Source: VRUE01 sp963697695 (GTDB lineage: Bacteria > Actinomycetota > Thermoleophilia > Solirubrobacterales > 70-9). Taken from it: a stretch of 64,000 nucleotides of DNA. Below, in pieces: positions 7,598 to 15,466 of the stretch. A model generated the notes under the pieces. That model was not told the DNA's origin, did no database searches, and saw only the letters and a list, made by a program, of their open reading frames with translations. The stretch lies in NCBI GenBank assembly GCA_963697695.1, contig OY969094.1, forward strand, positions 1,240,001 to 1,304,000, given 5' to 3'. Numbering within the stretch: position 1 is the first letter of the stretch; every line of letters begins with the position of its first letter. Position numbers and translations under genes: made by a program.

Positions 7598-9225
7598 CGC
7601 TTCACCTCCTTGGTCTGGAAGGCGAGCTTCGTCGGGTAGCGATCGCGGCTGAGGAGCAGCTCGATGCTGCGCCGGCCGGGAGCGAAGACCTCGCCGTGAC
7701 TGCGAGCGACCGTCTGTCCGCCACGCTTGGCAAGCAATTGCACGCGAGCTCGCCGGGTCAAGGTGAAGCTGACGGTCAGCCGCAGGCCGCGCAGGTTCGA
7801 ACGCACGCGCTGCAGCAGCGGCGGCAAGCGCCTCACTTTCGCCTCTTTGACCGCGTTCGGGGTCAGCTCCAGCGGCGGCGGCGCGAAGAGCTGCGAATCG
7901 TCGACCGGAAGCCGGTCCGGAACGAATTGCTCGGCGGACTCGTTGGGACGGAACTCGATCGTGCCCTGGAAGGCGGGGTCGGTGTCGCGCGGCAGGGGCG
8001 TGCCATCGCTGTAGTGGAAGAGCCAGCCCGCCCAGGTGACCATCCAGCATTCGCTCGCCGTCGGACAGGCGACCCGGGCGGCGCTGCCACGGCCGGCACC
8101 GGCCGCCGGCAGGCGAGCGACGGCGGTCGTACCGTCGGCCTCGATCCGCGCCACCGTCGCCTTGCTGTTGACGCTGCGGCGCTCGGCGAACGGCACCACG
8201 GTCGCCATCGCTTCCTCGGTGCCGGGGATCGCGGCGACGTCGCCAAGGCGATCGGTCGGCCCGAAAGAAGCCCCGCTCATGCTCAGCTCCTGGAAAGCGC
8301 CACCGACCAATCGCGCCGCCAGCGGCGTCCGAGCGACGGCGCCGCCCTGCGGCGCTGCCGGACCGGAGGCGGCGCCACCCCCCACGGCCCAGAGGTCGAC
8401 TCCGTCGCTGTCGAGAGCGAGCAACTCGCTGCCGCCACCGGGAACCCCCGGCAGCGGCGCCGGCAGGAACGCGTCGTTGGCGAAAGCCTGCCCGTCGACA
8501 CGGTGGATCAGGCGAGGAACTGACTCCGGTTCGGCAAGTTCGAGCGGGTCGGTTCGATTCTCGGGCGAGCGGCCGACCAGGGTGCTCTCGTAGAGCGTCC
8601 CCCCGTGGAACTTCATGTCGCTGACCCCGCGACCCTGTGGGCCGTAGACCGTCTGCAGGTCGGCCCCGTTCCAGTGCAGGTGGAAGGCGCCGATCCGCTC
8701 GCCGAGTGCGTCCTGAGAGCCGACCCCGCCGAACCAGCAGTCGCTGGGCCCATTGCAGGTGGCCGACAGCATCTGGCGGAAGGGATCGGCAGCGTCGACG
8801 CGGGTGCTCCAGGAACCGACGACCTGGCCGTCCCTGAAGCGGCAGAGGGCCAGCCCGGAACCGCGCCGCGGCAGGCTCGGTTCGCTCACCACCCAGAACT
8901 CGGTCGGACCGGCCCAGGCGATCCTCGCCGTGTCTCCCGGCCCGCCGCAGACGGTGGCGAGCTGGTGCCAGCTCTGCCCGTCCCAGCTGTAGATCCCGCG
9001 CGGGATCGTCGCGTTGCCCTCGACGGTGAGCAGGCCGCGATTGGGCGCCCAGAAGGCCAGGTCCCCCGGCGCCCCCAGGGGCACCTTGAACGGCACCCCC
9101 GCCGGCGGCGGGGGCTGCTCGAGGCGCCAGATCGGCTCCGCGGCTTGCGCCGGAGGAGAGACGAGCGCCGTGGCGAGGGCGGCGAAGAGCGCCGCGAGCG
9201 CCAGTTTCGCCGCTCGTCTAGTCAC
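7594..9225 (-). CDS. Exported beta-propeller-like protein
   Basis: A 543-residue secreted protein. GTG 9225-9223 overlaps the end of ftsH by 8 nt and starts a typical signal peptide (KLALAALFAALATALVSPP) ending near AQA. The body has blade-like repeats with Trp and Gly-Gly turns (IYSWDGQSWHQLATVCGG, SDCWFGGVGSQDALG, SECWMVTWAGWLFHYSDG), some with Cys pairs. The C-terminal 120 residues form a beta-rich segment with VRSNLRGLRLTVSFTLTRRA, a module like those in other exported proteins of this window. Similar in style to its downstream neighbour, with which it is translationally coupled. Function unknown. Confidence 0.78.
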   Translation of the reverse strand: MTRRAAKLALAALFAALATALVSPPAQAAEPIWRLEQPPPPAGVPFKVPLGAPGDLAFWAPNRGLLTVEGNATIPRGIYSWDGQSWHQLATVCGGPGDTARIAWAGPTEFWVVSEPSLPRRGSGLALCRFRDGQVVGSWSTRVDAADPFRQMLSATCNGPSDCWFGGVGSQDALGERIGAFHLHWNGADLQTVYGPQGRGVSDMKFHGGTLYESTLVGRSPENRTDPLELAEPESVPRLIHRVDGQAFANDAFLPAPLPGVPGGGSELLALDSDGVDLWAVGGGAASGPAAPQGGAVARTPLAARLVGGAFQELSMSGASFGPTDRLGDVAAIPGTEEAMATVVPFAERRSVNSKATVARIEADGTTAVARLPAAGAGRGSAARVACPTASECWMVTWAGWLFHYSDGTPLPRDTDPAFQGTIEFRPNESAEQFVPDRLPVDDSQLFAPPPLELTPNAVKEAKVRRLPPLLQRVRSNLRGLRLTVSFTLTRRARVQLLAKRGGQTVARSHGEVFAPGRRSIELLLSRDRYPTKLAFQTKEVKR

Positions 9226-11260
9226 CTTCCGGCCTGGCCTCCGCCTCGCGCTCGTATTCCTCGGTCGGGGCCTCTGTTTCGCTGCTGCCGAAGTCGAGCA
9301 GGGTCGGCTGGACCGGGGAGAGAAGCGCTTCCAGCGCGACCCCGGAGAGGGTCTCGTGCTCGATCAGCGAGTTGGCGATCTCATAGACGGCGCTCCAATT
9401 GGCGCGCAGGATCCCTTCTGCCGTCTCCACCGAGCCTCCGACGATCCGCTCCACCTCGCGGTCGATCAGCTCCAGCGTCGCCGGGCCGACCGAGCCCAGC
9501 TCCTGCAACGAGGCGCCGAGGAAGACCTCGCCGGCCTTCTCGCCGATCGTCACCGGGCCCAACTCCTCGGACATTCCATAGGAAGTCACCATCTCCCGTG
9601 CCATGCCGGTCGCGGCATGGAGATCGTCGTGCACGCCGGTGGAGACGACACCGAACTCGATCTTCTCGGCGGAGAAGCCGGCGACGATGGCCAGCAGGTG
9701 CCGGCGCATGTCGGGTTCCTGCATCACCACCGCGTCGCGATCGGTGAGCATGTTGGCGGCGGTGCCGAGCTGGCGGCCGCGGGCGACGATCGAGAGCTTC
9801 TGGGCCGAGACCTTCTGCCCGATCGAGGTGGTGACGACAGCGTGGGCCGACTCGTGGATCGCGATCACCCACTGCTCTTCGCGGGTCAGGGCATGGCTCT
9901 TGCGGGCGGGGCCGGCGACGACCCGGTCGATCGCCTCCTCCAGCGTCGGCTGGTCCATCTCCACCCGTCCTTCGCGCACGGTCAGCAGCGCCGCCTCGTT
10001 GATCACGTTGGCCAGCTCGGCGCCACTGAAGCCCGATGTCAGCTTGGCGATCTCTTCCAGCGACGTTCCCGGAGCAAGCGGCCGGTCGGCACAGTGCAGG
10101 GTGAGGATGTCGAGCCGGCCGTGGACGTCGGGGACGTCGACGGTTACCTGGCGGTCGAAGCGTCCCGGCCGCAGCAGCGCCGGGTCGAGGACGTCGGGAC
10201 GGTTGGTGGCAGCGAGGACGACCACCCCGGCGTCGCCGCCGAAACCGTCCATCTCGACCAGCAGCGCGTTCAGCGTCTGCTCGCGCTCGTCGTTGCCCTG
10301 GCCGACACCGGCGCCGCGCTTGCGCCCGGCGGCGTCGAGCTCGTCGATGAAGATCAGCGCCGGCGCCATTTTGCGCGCCTTGGAGAAGAGGTCGCGGACG
10401 CGGGCGGCACCGACCCCGACCAGCGACTCGACGAAGTCGGAGCCAGAGAGGGAGAAGAAGGCGGCGTCGGCCTCGCCGGCTGTCGCCTTCGCCAGCAGCG
10501 TCTTGCCGGTGCCGGGCGGGCCGACGAGCAGCACTCCCTTCGGCGCCCGTGCCCCGACGGCGGCGTACTTGCCGGGGTTGGCGAGGTAGTCGCGGATCTC
10601 GCGCAGCTCGGCCACCGCTTCGCCGGCGCCGGCGACGTCGTCGAAGGTGGTCCGTTCGGGCGCGTCAGCGCCGCGCTTGCGGCCCTTGCCGGTGAACTTG
10701 GAGAAGCCGGCGAAAGCACCGGCGCCGCCGTCCTGCCCGAGCCTGGTGAAGAGGACGAAGAGGCAGACCAGGAGGAGGATCGGGATGAGGAACTGGACGA
10801 CGATCTGCTTCGCCGGCTTGTCCCACTGCTGGTCGACCTGGACGACCGCGCCGCTTTTGGTCAGTTCCCTCACCAGCGAGGAGGTCTGCGCGTCGGACTC
10901 CGGATAGGAGGCGTAGAGCAGCAGCCCTTCCTTGGTCTCGAAGAGGACGCGAGCATCCTGGTCGAGCAGGGTCGCCTCGGAGATCTGTTTCTCGTCGGCG
11001 AGCTTGAAGACCCGGCTGAGCGGCACGCGCTCGCCGCTCGTGCTCGGCTGGATCTGCCCGAGCAGGTTGAAGAAGAGGAAGGTGAGGACGAGGGACGCGA
11101 CGATCAGCGTCGTGTTCAGCGGATCCTTGGCGAACCAGCGTCCGATCGCCGCCAGGCGCTCGCCGACCGAGCGGGCGACTTCGCGCATGTCCACCTGTGG
11201 CGGTCGCACCGGCAAGCGGCCTGGCCGCTTGTCCGCTTTCTGCTGTTTCTGATCGTCCAT
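9218..11260 (-). CDS. ftsH: ATP-dependent zinc metalloprotease FtsH
   Basis: Membrane-bound AAA+ protease that extracts and degrades membrane and regulatory proteins, 680 residues. N-terminal TM segment around residues 50-68, short extracytoplasmic domain, second TM (VVQFLIPILLLVCLFVLF), then the AAA module: Walker A GPPGTGKT, Walker B LIFIDELDAAGRKRG and second region of homology NRPDVLDPALLRPGRFDRQ. The protease has HESAH as its HExxH zinc site, a less common variant of HEAGH, and GVHDDLHAAT supplying the third ligand. SD GGAAGGGG lies just upstream of ATG 11260. It heads an operon with three envelope-protein genes joined by overlaps, which is an unusual setting and suggests quality control of surface proteins. 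Confidence 0.93.
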   Translation of the reverse strand: MDDQKQQKADKRPGRLPVRPPQVDMREVARSVGERLAAIGRWFAKDPLNTTLIVASLVLTFLFFNLLGQIQPSTSGERVPLSRVFKLADEKQISEATLLDQDARVLFETKEGLLLYASYPESDAQTSSLVRELTKSGAVVQVDQQWDKPAKQIVVQFLIPILLLVCLFVLFTRLGQDGGAGAFAGFSKFTGKGRKRGADAPERTTFDDVAGAGEAVAELREIRDYLANPGKYAAVGARAPKGVLLVGPPGTGKTLLAKATAGEADAAFFSLSGSDFVESLVGVGAARVRDLFSKARKMAPALIFIDELDAAGRKRGAGVGQGNDEREQTLNALLVEMDGFGGDAGVVVLAATNRPDVLDPALLRPGRFDRQVTVDVPDVHGRLDILTLHCADRPLAPGTSLEEIAKLTSGFSGAELANVINEAALLTVREGRVEMDQPTLEEAIDRVVAGPARKSHALTREEQWVIAIHESAHAVVTTSIGQKVSAQKLSIVARGRQLGTAANMLTDRDAVVMQEPDMRRHLLAIVAGFSAEKIEFGVVSTGVHDDLHAATGMAREMVTSYGMSEELGPVTIGEKAGEVFLGASLQELGSVGPATLELIDREVERIVGGSVETAEGILRANWSAVYEIANSLIEHETLSGVALEALLSPVQPTLLDFGSSETEAPTEEYEREAEARPEGD

Positions 11261-11302
11261 CTGCCCCTTCCAATCGCTGTTTCGATGCGCCCCATCACCG
11301 GC

Positions 11303-11337
11303 ACGGCGCCCGGGCTCCGATCGAGCCCGGGCGCCGT
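11303..11337 (-). terminator. 15-bp hairpin between the PstS-like gene and ftsH
   Basis: Perfect 15-bp stem (11303-11317 with 11323-11337) and a 5-nt CGATC loop, located 31 nt after the stop of the PstS-like gene and upstream of ftsH. No T-tract follows on the minus strand, so termination by structure alone, common in high-GC actinobacteria, is inferred. Confidence 0.65.
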
Positions 11338-11368
11338 TCGCGCCGGTATGCAGGACGTGACTAACTCG

Positions 11369-13261
11369 CTATTTGCCTTTTTTCGTCAACTTCAGGGTCA
11401 ACGAGCTGGTCGAGCCGTTCTCATCGCCGCCATTGGGCGTGAAGGAAAGCTCGATCTTCACCGTCAACTTGCCGGTGTCCCGCAGCACCTGCTTCGCCGC
11501 AGCGCTTGGTTTCAGCGCCACGTTGAAAGTGCCGGCCTGGCTCGCACTCAACACCGTGCGGCCGACCCTGATTGATTTTTTGCCCTTCTTGGCCGTTGCG
11601 ACCATTTCGAGCGAGCCCGCGCCGGGCAGCTTGACCGAGAGGGTCGCGCCACCGGTTTTGGACGAGATCGACTTGCGCAGCAGCGAAAAGACGTTGTTCG
11701 GCTTCACCGGCTGCGGGTTGCCACCCGGGTTGCCCAGTGGTGTGGGTTTACCACCGCCTTCTTCTTTACCTCCGCCGCCTTCGCCCTTGTTCCAGTCGAC
11801 CGATTCGATGCCGGCTTTGGCCTTGGTGAGAACTTCAGCCGGAAGCGGCGCGTAATCGTTCGGGAACAGCGCGGCCTGCGAGGACGTGGAGAGGATGTTT
11901 TCCCAGTAGTCCTTGACGGTCCGGGCCTTTGCCTCCTCGGCTGGGGTGTTGCCCCAGACGTCGGCGTTGTCATCGAAGACGAGGCCATAGGTCATCGTGC
12001 AGATGCCCCAGCCGGTCGCCGCGTTGACGCCGCTGACTTTCGACCAGTCGCCGAGAGTGCTGCTTGGAATGTTTTTGAACACCGTCGACTGGCAGTTGGC
12101 TCCCTTCGAGCCGGTCGTCTGGTAACCGTTGGCGCTGAAGGTCGGCTCGACGAAGGTGTTGGAGCCGTTTTCCAGCTGGGTCCAGTAGGTGTCGACATCG
12201 CCACCCGCCGGATTCACGGCCAGACCCTTGACTCGCGCGGTCGAGATGTCCGCGTAGCCGACCGAACCATCGGTTTCGATCAGCTTCTGAGTCAGGTTTT
12301 CCGCGTTGTTGCTGCAGGCGCTGGTCAGGTTGTCCGTGTCGGTGACCAGGCCGGGGCTGCCGGGCCCATCTGGATCGCTCGGCTCGGCGATGCCGTTGGG
12401 AGCGTCATCGCAGTCGTCGCGGTCGCCGAATTTGGTCCCTGGCCACTCCAGCGTTTTGTTGCCGCTGGTGGAGGCGTATTTGCTCAGCCATTCGCGGGCG
12501 GGCTCGAGCGTGTTGAGATGGTCCTTGAAGGCGAACGTCGTACCGGAGTCGTCCTTGCGGACCACGCGGACGATCGGGCTTTTGCAGGCCGCGTTGTCGT
12601 CGAGCGATCCGAAGATGTCACGCCAGGTCACGTAGGGAGCGGGATCGCCCAGCACACCTTCGCCACCGCCGTTCTGCGCCCAGACTTTCTCCCACTGGTC
12701 CTTGGTGAACCGCACCCGGAGCAGTTTCGAGTCGGTGGAGGTCTTCGACGCTTCGGGCAGTTTGGTCGCGTCGCAGCCGTTGGGGAAGTTGACCAGCGGA
12801 GCCACCGCACCGACCGCAGCCGGCACTACGTGGATTTTCCCGTCATTGGCGGGATTCGAGTCGGCGACGAATTTTTTTTCGGCGTTGAGGCTGCCGCCGA
12901 TGTTCATGTCGTTGACTTCCGCCGGAGTCGGAGGCTCGTCGGACATCCCGAAGCGTGGGGTGAGCTCACGTGCCTTCACCGCGGTGCGGCCTTCGCCGCT
13001 GCCCAGCGGCTCATAGGTGATCGCCGGGGCCGGTTTTCCACAGTAGAAGGGCCCGAAGTTGGTGATGAACGCGTTGTGGGCGTCACGTGCAAACGAGGCT
13101 CCGCGACCGGTTACTTCGGTGCCGGCGCATTTACCCGTGGTGAAAGCGGCGTTCGCCTGAGGTGACAGGCAGAATGCCAAAAGCGCCATCGAGGCCAGGG
13201 CGAACGCCCCCACCACGGCAGCGCTGAGCCCCCCTCTAAGGACTCTGAAAGTGCCACTCAT
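11369..13261 (-). CDS. PstS-like phosphate-binding protein with extra C-terminal beta domain
   Basis: A 630-residue exported substrate-binding protein. ATG 13261 was chosen because AAAGGA at 13276-13271 sits nine bases upstream; a start at 13279 would place the SD inside the gene. Signal peptide to about residue 40 (LALASMALLAFCLSPQANA). PstS signatures: GRGASFARDAHNAF, ITYEPLGSGEGR, DDSGTTFAFKDHL. The phosphate-binding part is longer than usual. A Gly/Lys linker leads to a C-terminal beta module (LLRKSISSKTGGATLSVKLP to TLKLTKKGK) found in several exported proteins of this lineage. It probably scavenges phosphate or a phosphorylated compound; no permease gene is adjacent. A PHO-like repeat array lies upstream. 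Confidence 0.82.
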   Translation of the reverse strand: MSGTFRVLRGGLSAAVVGAFALASMALLAFCLSPQANAAFTTGKCAGTEVTGRGASFARDAHNAFITNFGPFYCGKPAPAITYEPLGSGEGRTAVKARELTPRFGMSDEPPTPAEVNDMNIGGSLNAEKKFVADSNPANDGKIHVVPAAVGAVAPLVNFPNGCDATKLPEASKTSTDSKLLRVRFTKDQWEKVWAQNGGGEGVLGDPAPYVTWRDIFGSLDDNAACKSPIVRVVRKDDSGTTFAFKDHLNTLEPAREWLSKYASTSGNKTLEWPGTKFGDRDDCDDAPNGIAEPSDPDGPGSPGLVTDTDNLTSACSNNAENLTQKLIETDGSVGYADISTARVKGLAVNPAGGDVDTYWTQLENGSNTFVEPTFSANGYQTTGSKGANCQSTVFKNIPSSTLGDWSKVSGVNAATGWGICTMTYGLVFDDNADVWGNTPAEEAKARTVKDYWENILSTSSQAALFPNDYAPLPAEVLTKAKAGIESVDWNKGEGGGGKEEGGGKPTPLGNPGGNPQPVKPNNVFSLLRKSISSKTGGATLSVKLPGAGSLEMVATAKKGKKSIRVGRTVLSASQAGTFNVALKPSAAAKQVLRDTGKLTVKIELSFTPNGGDENGSTSSLTLKLTKKGK

Positions 13262-13354
13262 GAGATTTATTCCTTTCATCGACTGAACCTTGCGGCGCCA
13301 GCGTCGTCAGCGGAAATGGCACTGTCAAGCGGTTTCACAGGACTTCTACGTTTG

Positions 13355-13420
13355 CGTTACATGGCGTTATCAACTGCTTCTCCAGATCGTCACCAGTCAG
13401 TTACTGGCGGTTCACCTGCG
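13355..13420. promoter_or_regulatory. PHO-box-like array of six 11-bp direct repeats
   Basis: Six 11-mers start at 13355, 13366, 13377, 13388, 13399 and 13410 with heads CGTTACA, GTTATCA, CTTCTCC, CGTCACC, AGTTACT and GTTCACC. Together they lie about 95-160 bp upstream of the PstS-like start at 13261 and touch the end of the preceding gene. The stretch 13364-13385 is nearly the same as 1753-1774 upstream of pstS (8 plus 9 identical bases around a variable 5-nt centre). Confidence 0.6.
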
Positions 13421-15466
13421 TCCCCGGCTTGGGTCTTTCTCCGGTCCGGATTCCTGACGAAACGCCGACCGCAGCGAGGCGCTCAGCTGCCTTCCTCCCC
13501 GCGAGGCGACGTAGGCGACCGAGACCCGCGCCGGGATTCGCTCGCGGGCACGAAGCTCGGGTCCGTAGCGAGCCACCGAGCGGAGCAGGATCCTCACCTC
13601 GCTGCGACTCTCGCCGCGGGCACGCGCCGATCCGGTGGACAGGGTGCGCAACTTGCGCGGCTCGCCGGCCATCCCGCGGGCGACCGCCTTCACTCCACCG
13701 GCGGCCGGGACCGAGACGGTCAAGAGAATCGAGCCGTCCGGCTTCGATTTCGCTCGCACGCCGATCCGTGGGCCCTCGCGGTCGTACTCGACCGTCCCCC
13801 CTGAGCCCCCAGCGGCCGGGCCCTCCCCCGCCGGCCCACCTTCGCCGCCAGGCTGACGGGAGGCGACGAAGGCATCGGCGCGTTGATTGGCGTCGCCGAA
13901 GAAGAGGTTGCCGGCAAAGGAGACGAAGGCGACGCGCTCGCCTCCGCCGGAGATCGTGACGCCGTTCTGCACGTCGGCGCCGATGTCGCCGCCGGAGAAG
14001 GAGCGGGTGACTCGTTCGAGCGTGCGGCTCTCGAGATCGGCGACGTAGAGCTCCCTCGGCCCCGGGACCGAACGCGGTTCTCCGAGCTGCTGCAGAGCCG
14101 GATGGGTGAACCTCGTCCGCACCGTCGAGAGCGCCAGGTAACGGCCGTCGGGAGAGAGCGCGATGCTGCCGATCGGCGGGCTCGTTTCCGGATCGCCGAT
14201 CGTGTCGCGGGTCAGCTCGACGGTCGCCTGCTTCCTGGTCAGACCCGGGGTCATCTCGGTCAGGAAGAGATCGAGGCCGGGACTGGCCGACCCCAGCGGC
14301 CGCGGGCCCGAGCCGGTCAGGAAGGCGACCGTGTAGCCGTCGGCACTGAGCGCCGGCAGCTGGGCTGAGATGTTCGCCGGACCGCCCTCGGGATCGGCAA
14401 GCGGCCCGTAGCAGGGCCCGGTCGAAGTCCGGTTGAAGGTGGGTGGAGACACCGTGCATTCCCCGTCTTCGGGGTCGGCGAGCCCGGTGATGCGCCACGT
14501 CCGCGCCTCATCTGTCTCACCCACCAGTCGCCGCCAGAGGTAGTAGCGGGATTCCGGGTTGAAGATCTCACCGCTGAGGAAGGGGGTCTGCGCTTCGGCG
14601 TTGGTGCCCGTCCAAGCCACGGCGGTGCCGTCGGCGCTGAGGGCGGCGCCAAGCGCGCCGCCGGCCGGCTGGCCCGTCATCTCGCCCGTCACCGAGTCTC
14701 GGACCGCGGTCACCAGCGTCGTGCTGTTCGCCTCGCGATCGCGGAGGAAGACCTGGCCCGCCGGCACGTCGACGCTCGCGCTCGCCGGCAGGTCGGTCTG
14801 GACTTCGGTTCGGAAGACCACCTTTTGCCCGTCGCCGCTGATCGACACTCCCCGCGACGCTTCCGCCCCTGGCCGGCTGCCGACGAAAGGAACCGGGGGC
14901 GGTCCATACCCGGCCGGTGTGTCGCCCCCATCGCGGGCGGAGACGAGATCGAAGGCGCCGGCTGCGCCGAAGGGGAGCGCCATGTCGCGCACGTAGACGT
15001 CGACCTGGTCGTTCGTGTCCGCGGCTACGAGCTGCTGGCCGCTGGCGAAGGCGACGTAGCGGCCGTCGGCGCTGATCGAGGGGTTGGTGGCGCCGCGCCG
15101 CAGGAAGGCTTTGTCGTCTTCCCGGTAGAGGTCGCCGTCGGCGACCTTCTCCAGTGCCTTGGTCTGCAGGTCGAAGCGGAAGATCCCGCCTTCGCGGTAC
15201 TGGCCGGGTGGGTCGGGGTCGTCGTCGGCGAAGAAGTTCCGCGCGTGGGTCTCGATCGCCACGTAACGGCTGTCCGCAGAGATCGCGGCGAAGACCGTCG
15301 TGTCGTCGCCCTGCTCGAGGCGGGCATAGTCGGCGGAGACGAGCTGGGCGCCGGGGGCGGCGTCGGCGGCATTTCCATATGTGGCAGAAGCCCCAGCGGG
15401 GACCGTACCCGCCAAGCCCACGCAAACGGCCCAGGCAATCGCTGTAACCCGCAGGCGGTCGCTCAT
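13412..15466 (-). CDS. Exported PD40/TolB-like beta-propeller protein
   Basis: A 684-residue secreted protein. Signal peptide MSDRLRVTAIAWAVCVGLAG, then multiple WD40-like PD40 blades with the phrases ISADSRYVAIETHARNF, SISADGRYVAFASGQQL, VSISGDGQKVVFRTE, LSADGYTVAFLTGSG, LSPDGRYLALSTVR and ISGGGERVAFVSFAGN, each close to the family consensus SPDGRxIAF. The last 130 residues hold a Gly/Ala spacer and a basic beta segment. It overlaps the preceding propeller gene by 4 nt (ATGA) and both are likely expressed together. Role at the cell surface is unknown; TolB-type propellers usually bind peptides or polysaccharide. Confidence 0.82.
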   Translation of the reverse strand: MSDRLRVTAIAWAVCVGLAGTVPAGASATYGNAADAAPGAQLVSADYARLEQGDDTTVFAAISADSRYVAIETHARNFFADDDPDPPGQYREGGIFRFDLQTKALEKVADGDLYREDDKAFLRRGATNPSISADGRYVAFASGQQLVAADTNDQVDVYVRDMALPFGAAGAFDLVSARDGGDTPAGYGPPPVPFVGSRPGAEASRGVSISGDGQKVVFRTEVQTDLPASASVDVPAGQVFLRDREANSTTLVTAVRDSVTGEMTGQPAGGALGAALSADGTAVAWTGTNAEAQTPFLSGEIFNPESRYYLWRRLVGETDEARTWRITGLADPEDGECTVSPPTFNRTSTGPCYGPLADPEGGPANISAQLPALSADGYTVAFLTGSGPRPLGSASPGLDLFLTEMTPGLTRKQATVELTRDTIGDPETSPPIGSIALSPDGRYLALSTVRTRFTHPALQQLGEPRSVPGPRELYVADLESRTLERVTRSFSGGDIGADVQNGVTISGGGERVAFVSFAGNLFFGDANQRADAFVASRQPGGEGGPAGEGPAAGGSGGTVEYDREGPRIGVRAKSKPDGSILLTVSVPAAGGVKAVARGMAGEPRKLRTLSTGSARARGESRSEVRILLRSVARYGPELRARERIPARVSVAYVASRGGRQLSASLRSAFRQESGPEKDPSRGRR

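Noticed and set aside
9014..11575. A long open frame antisense to ftsH
   Set aside because: It mirrors ftsH codons; high GC keeps the opposite strand open. Its product is low-complexity Arg/Asp/Leu-rich with no fold-like pattern.
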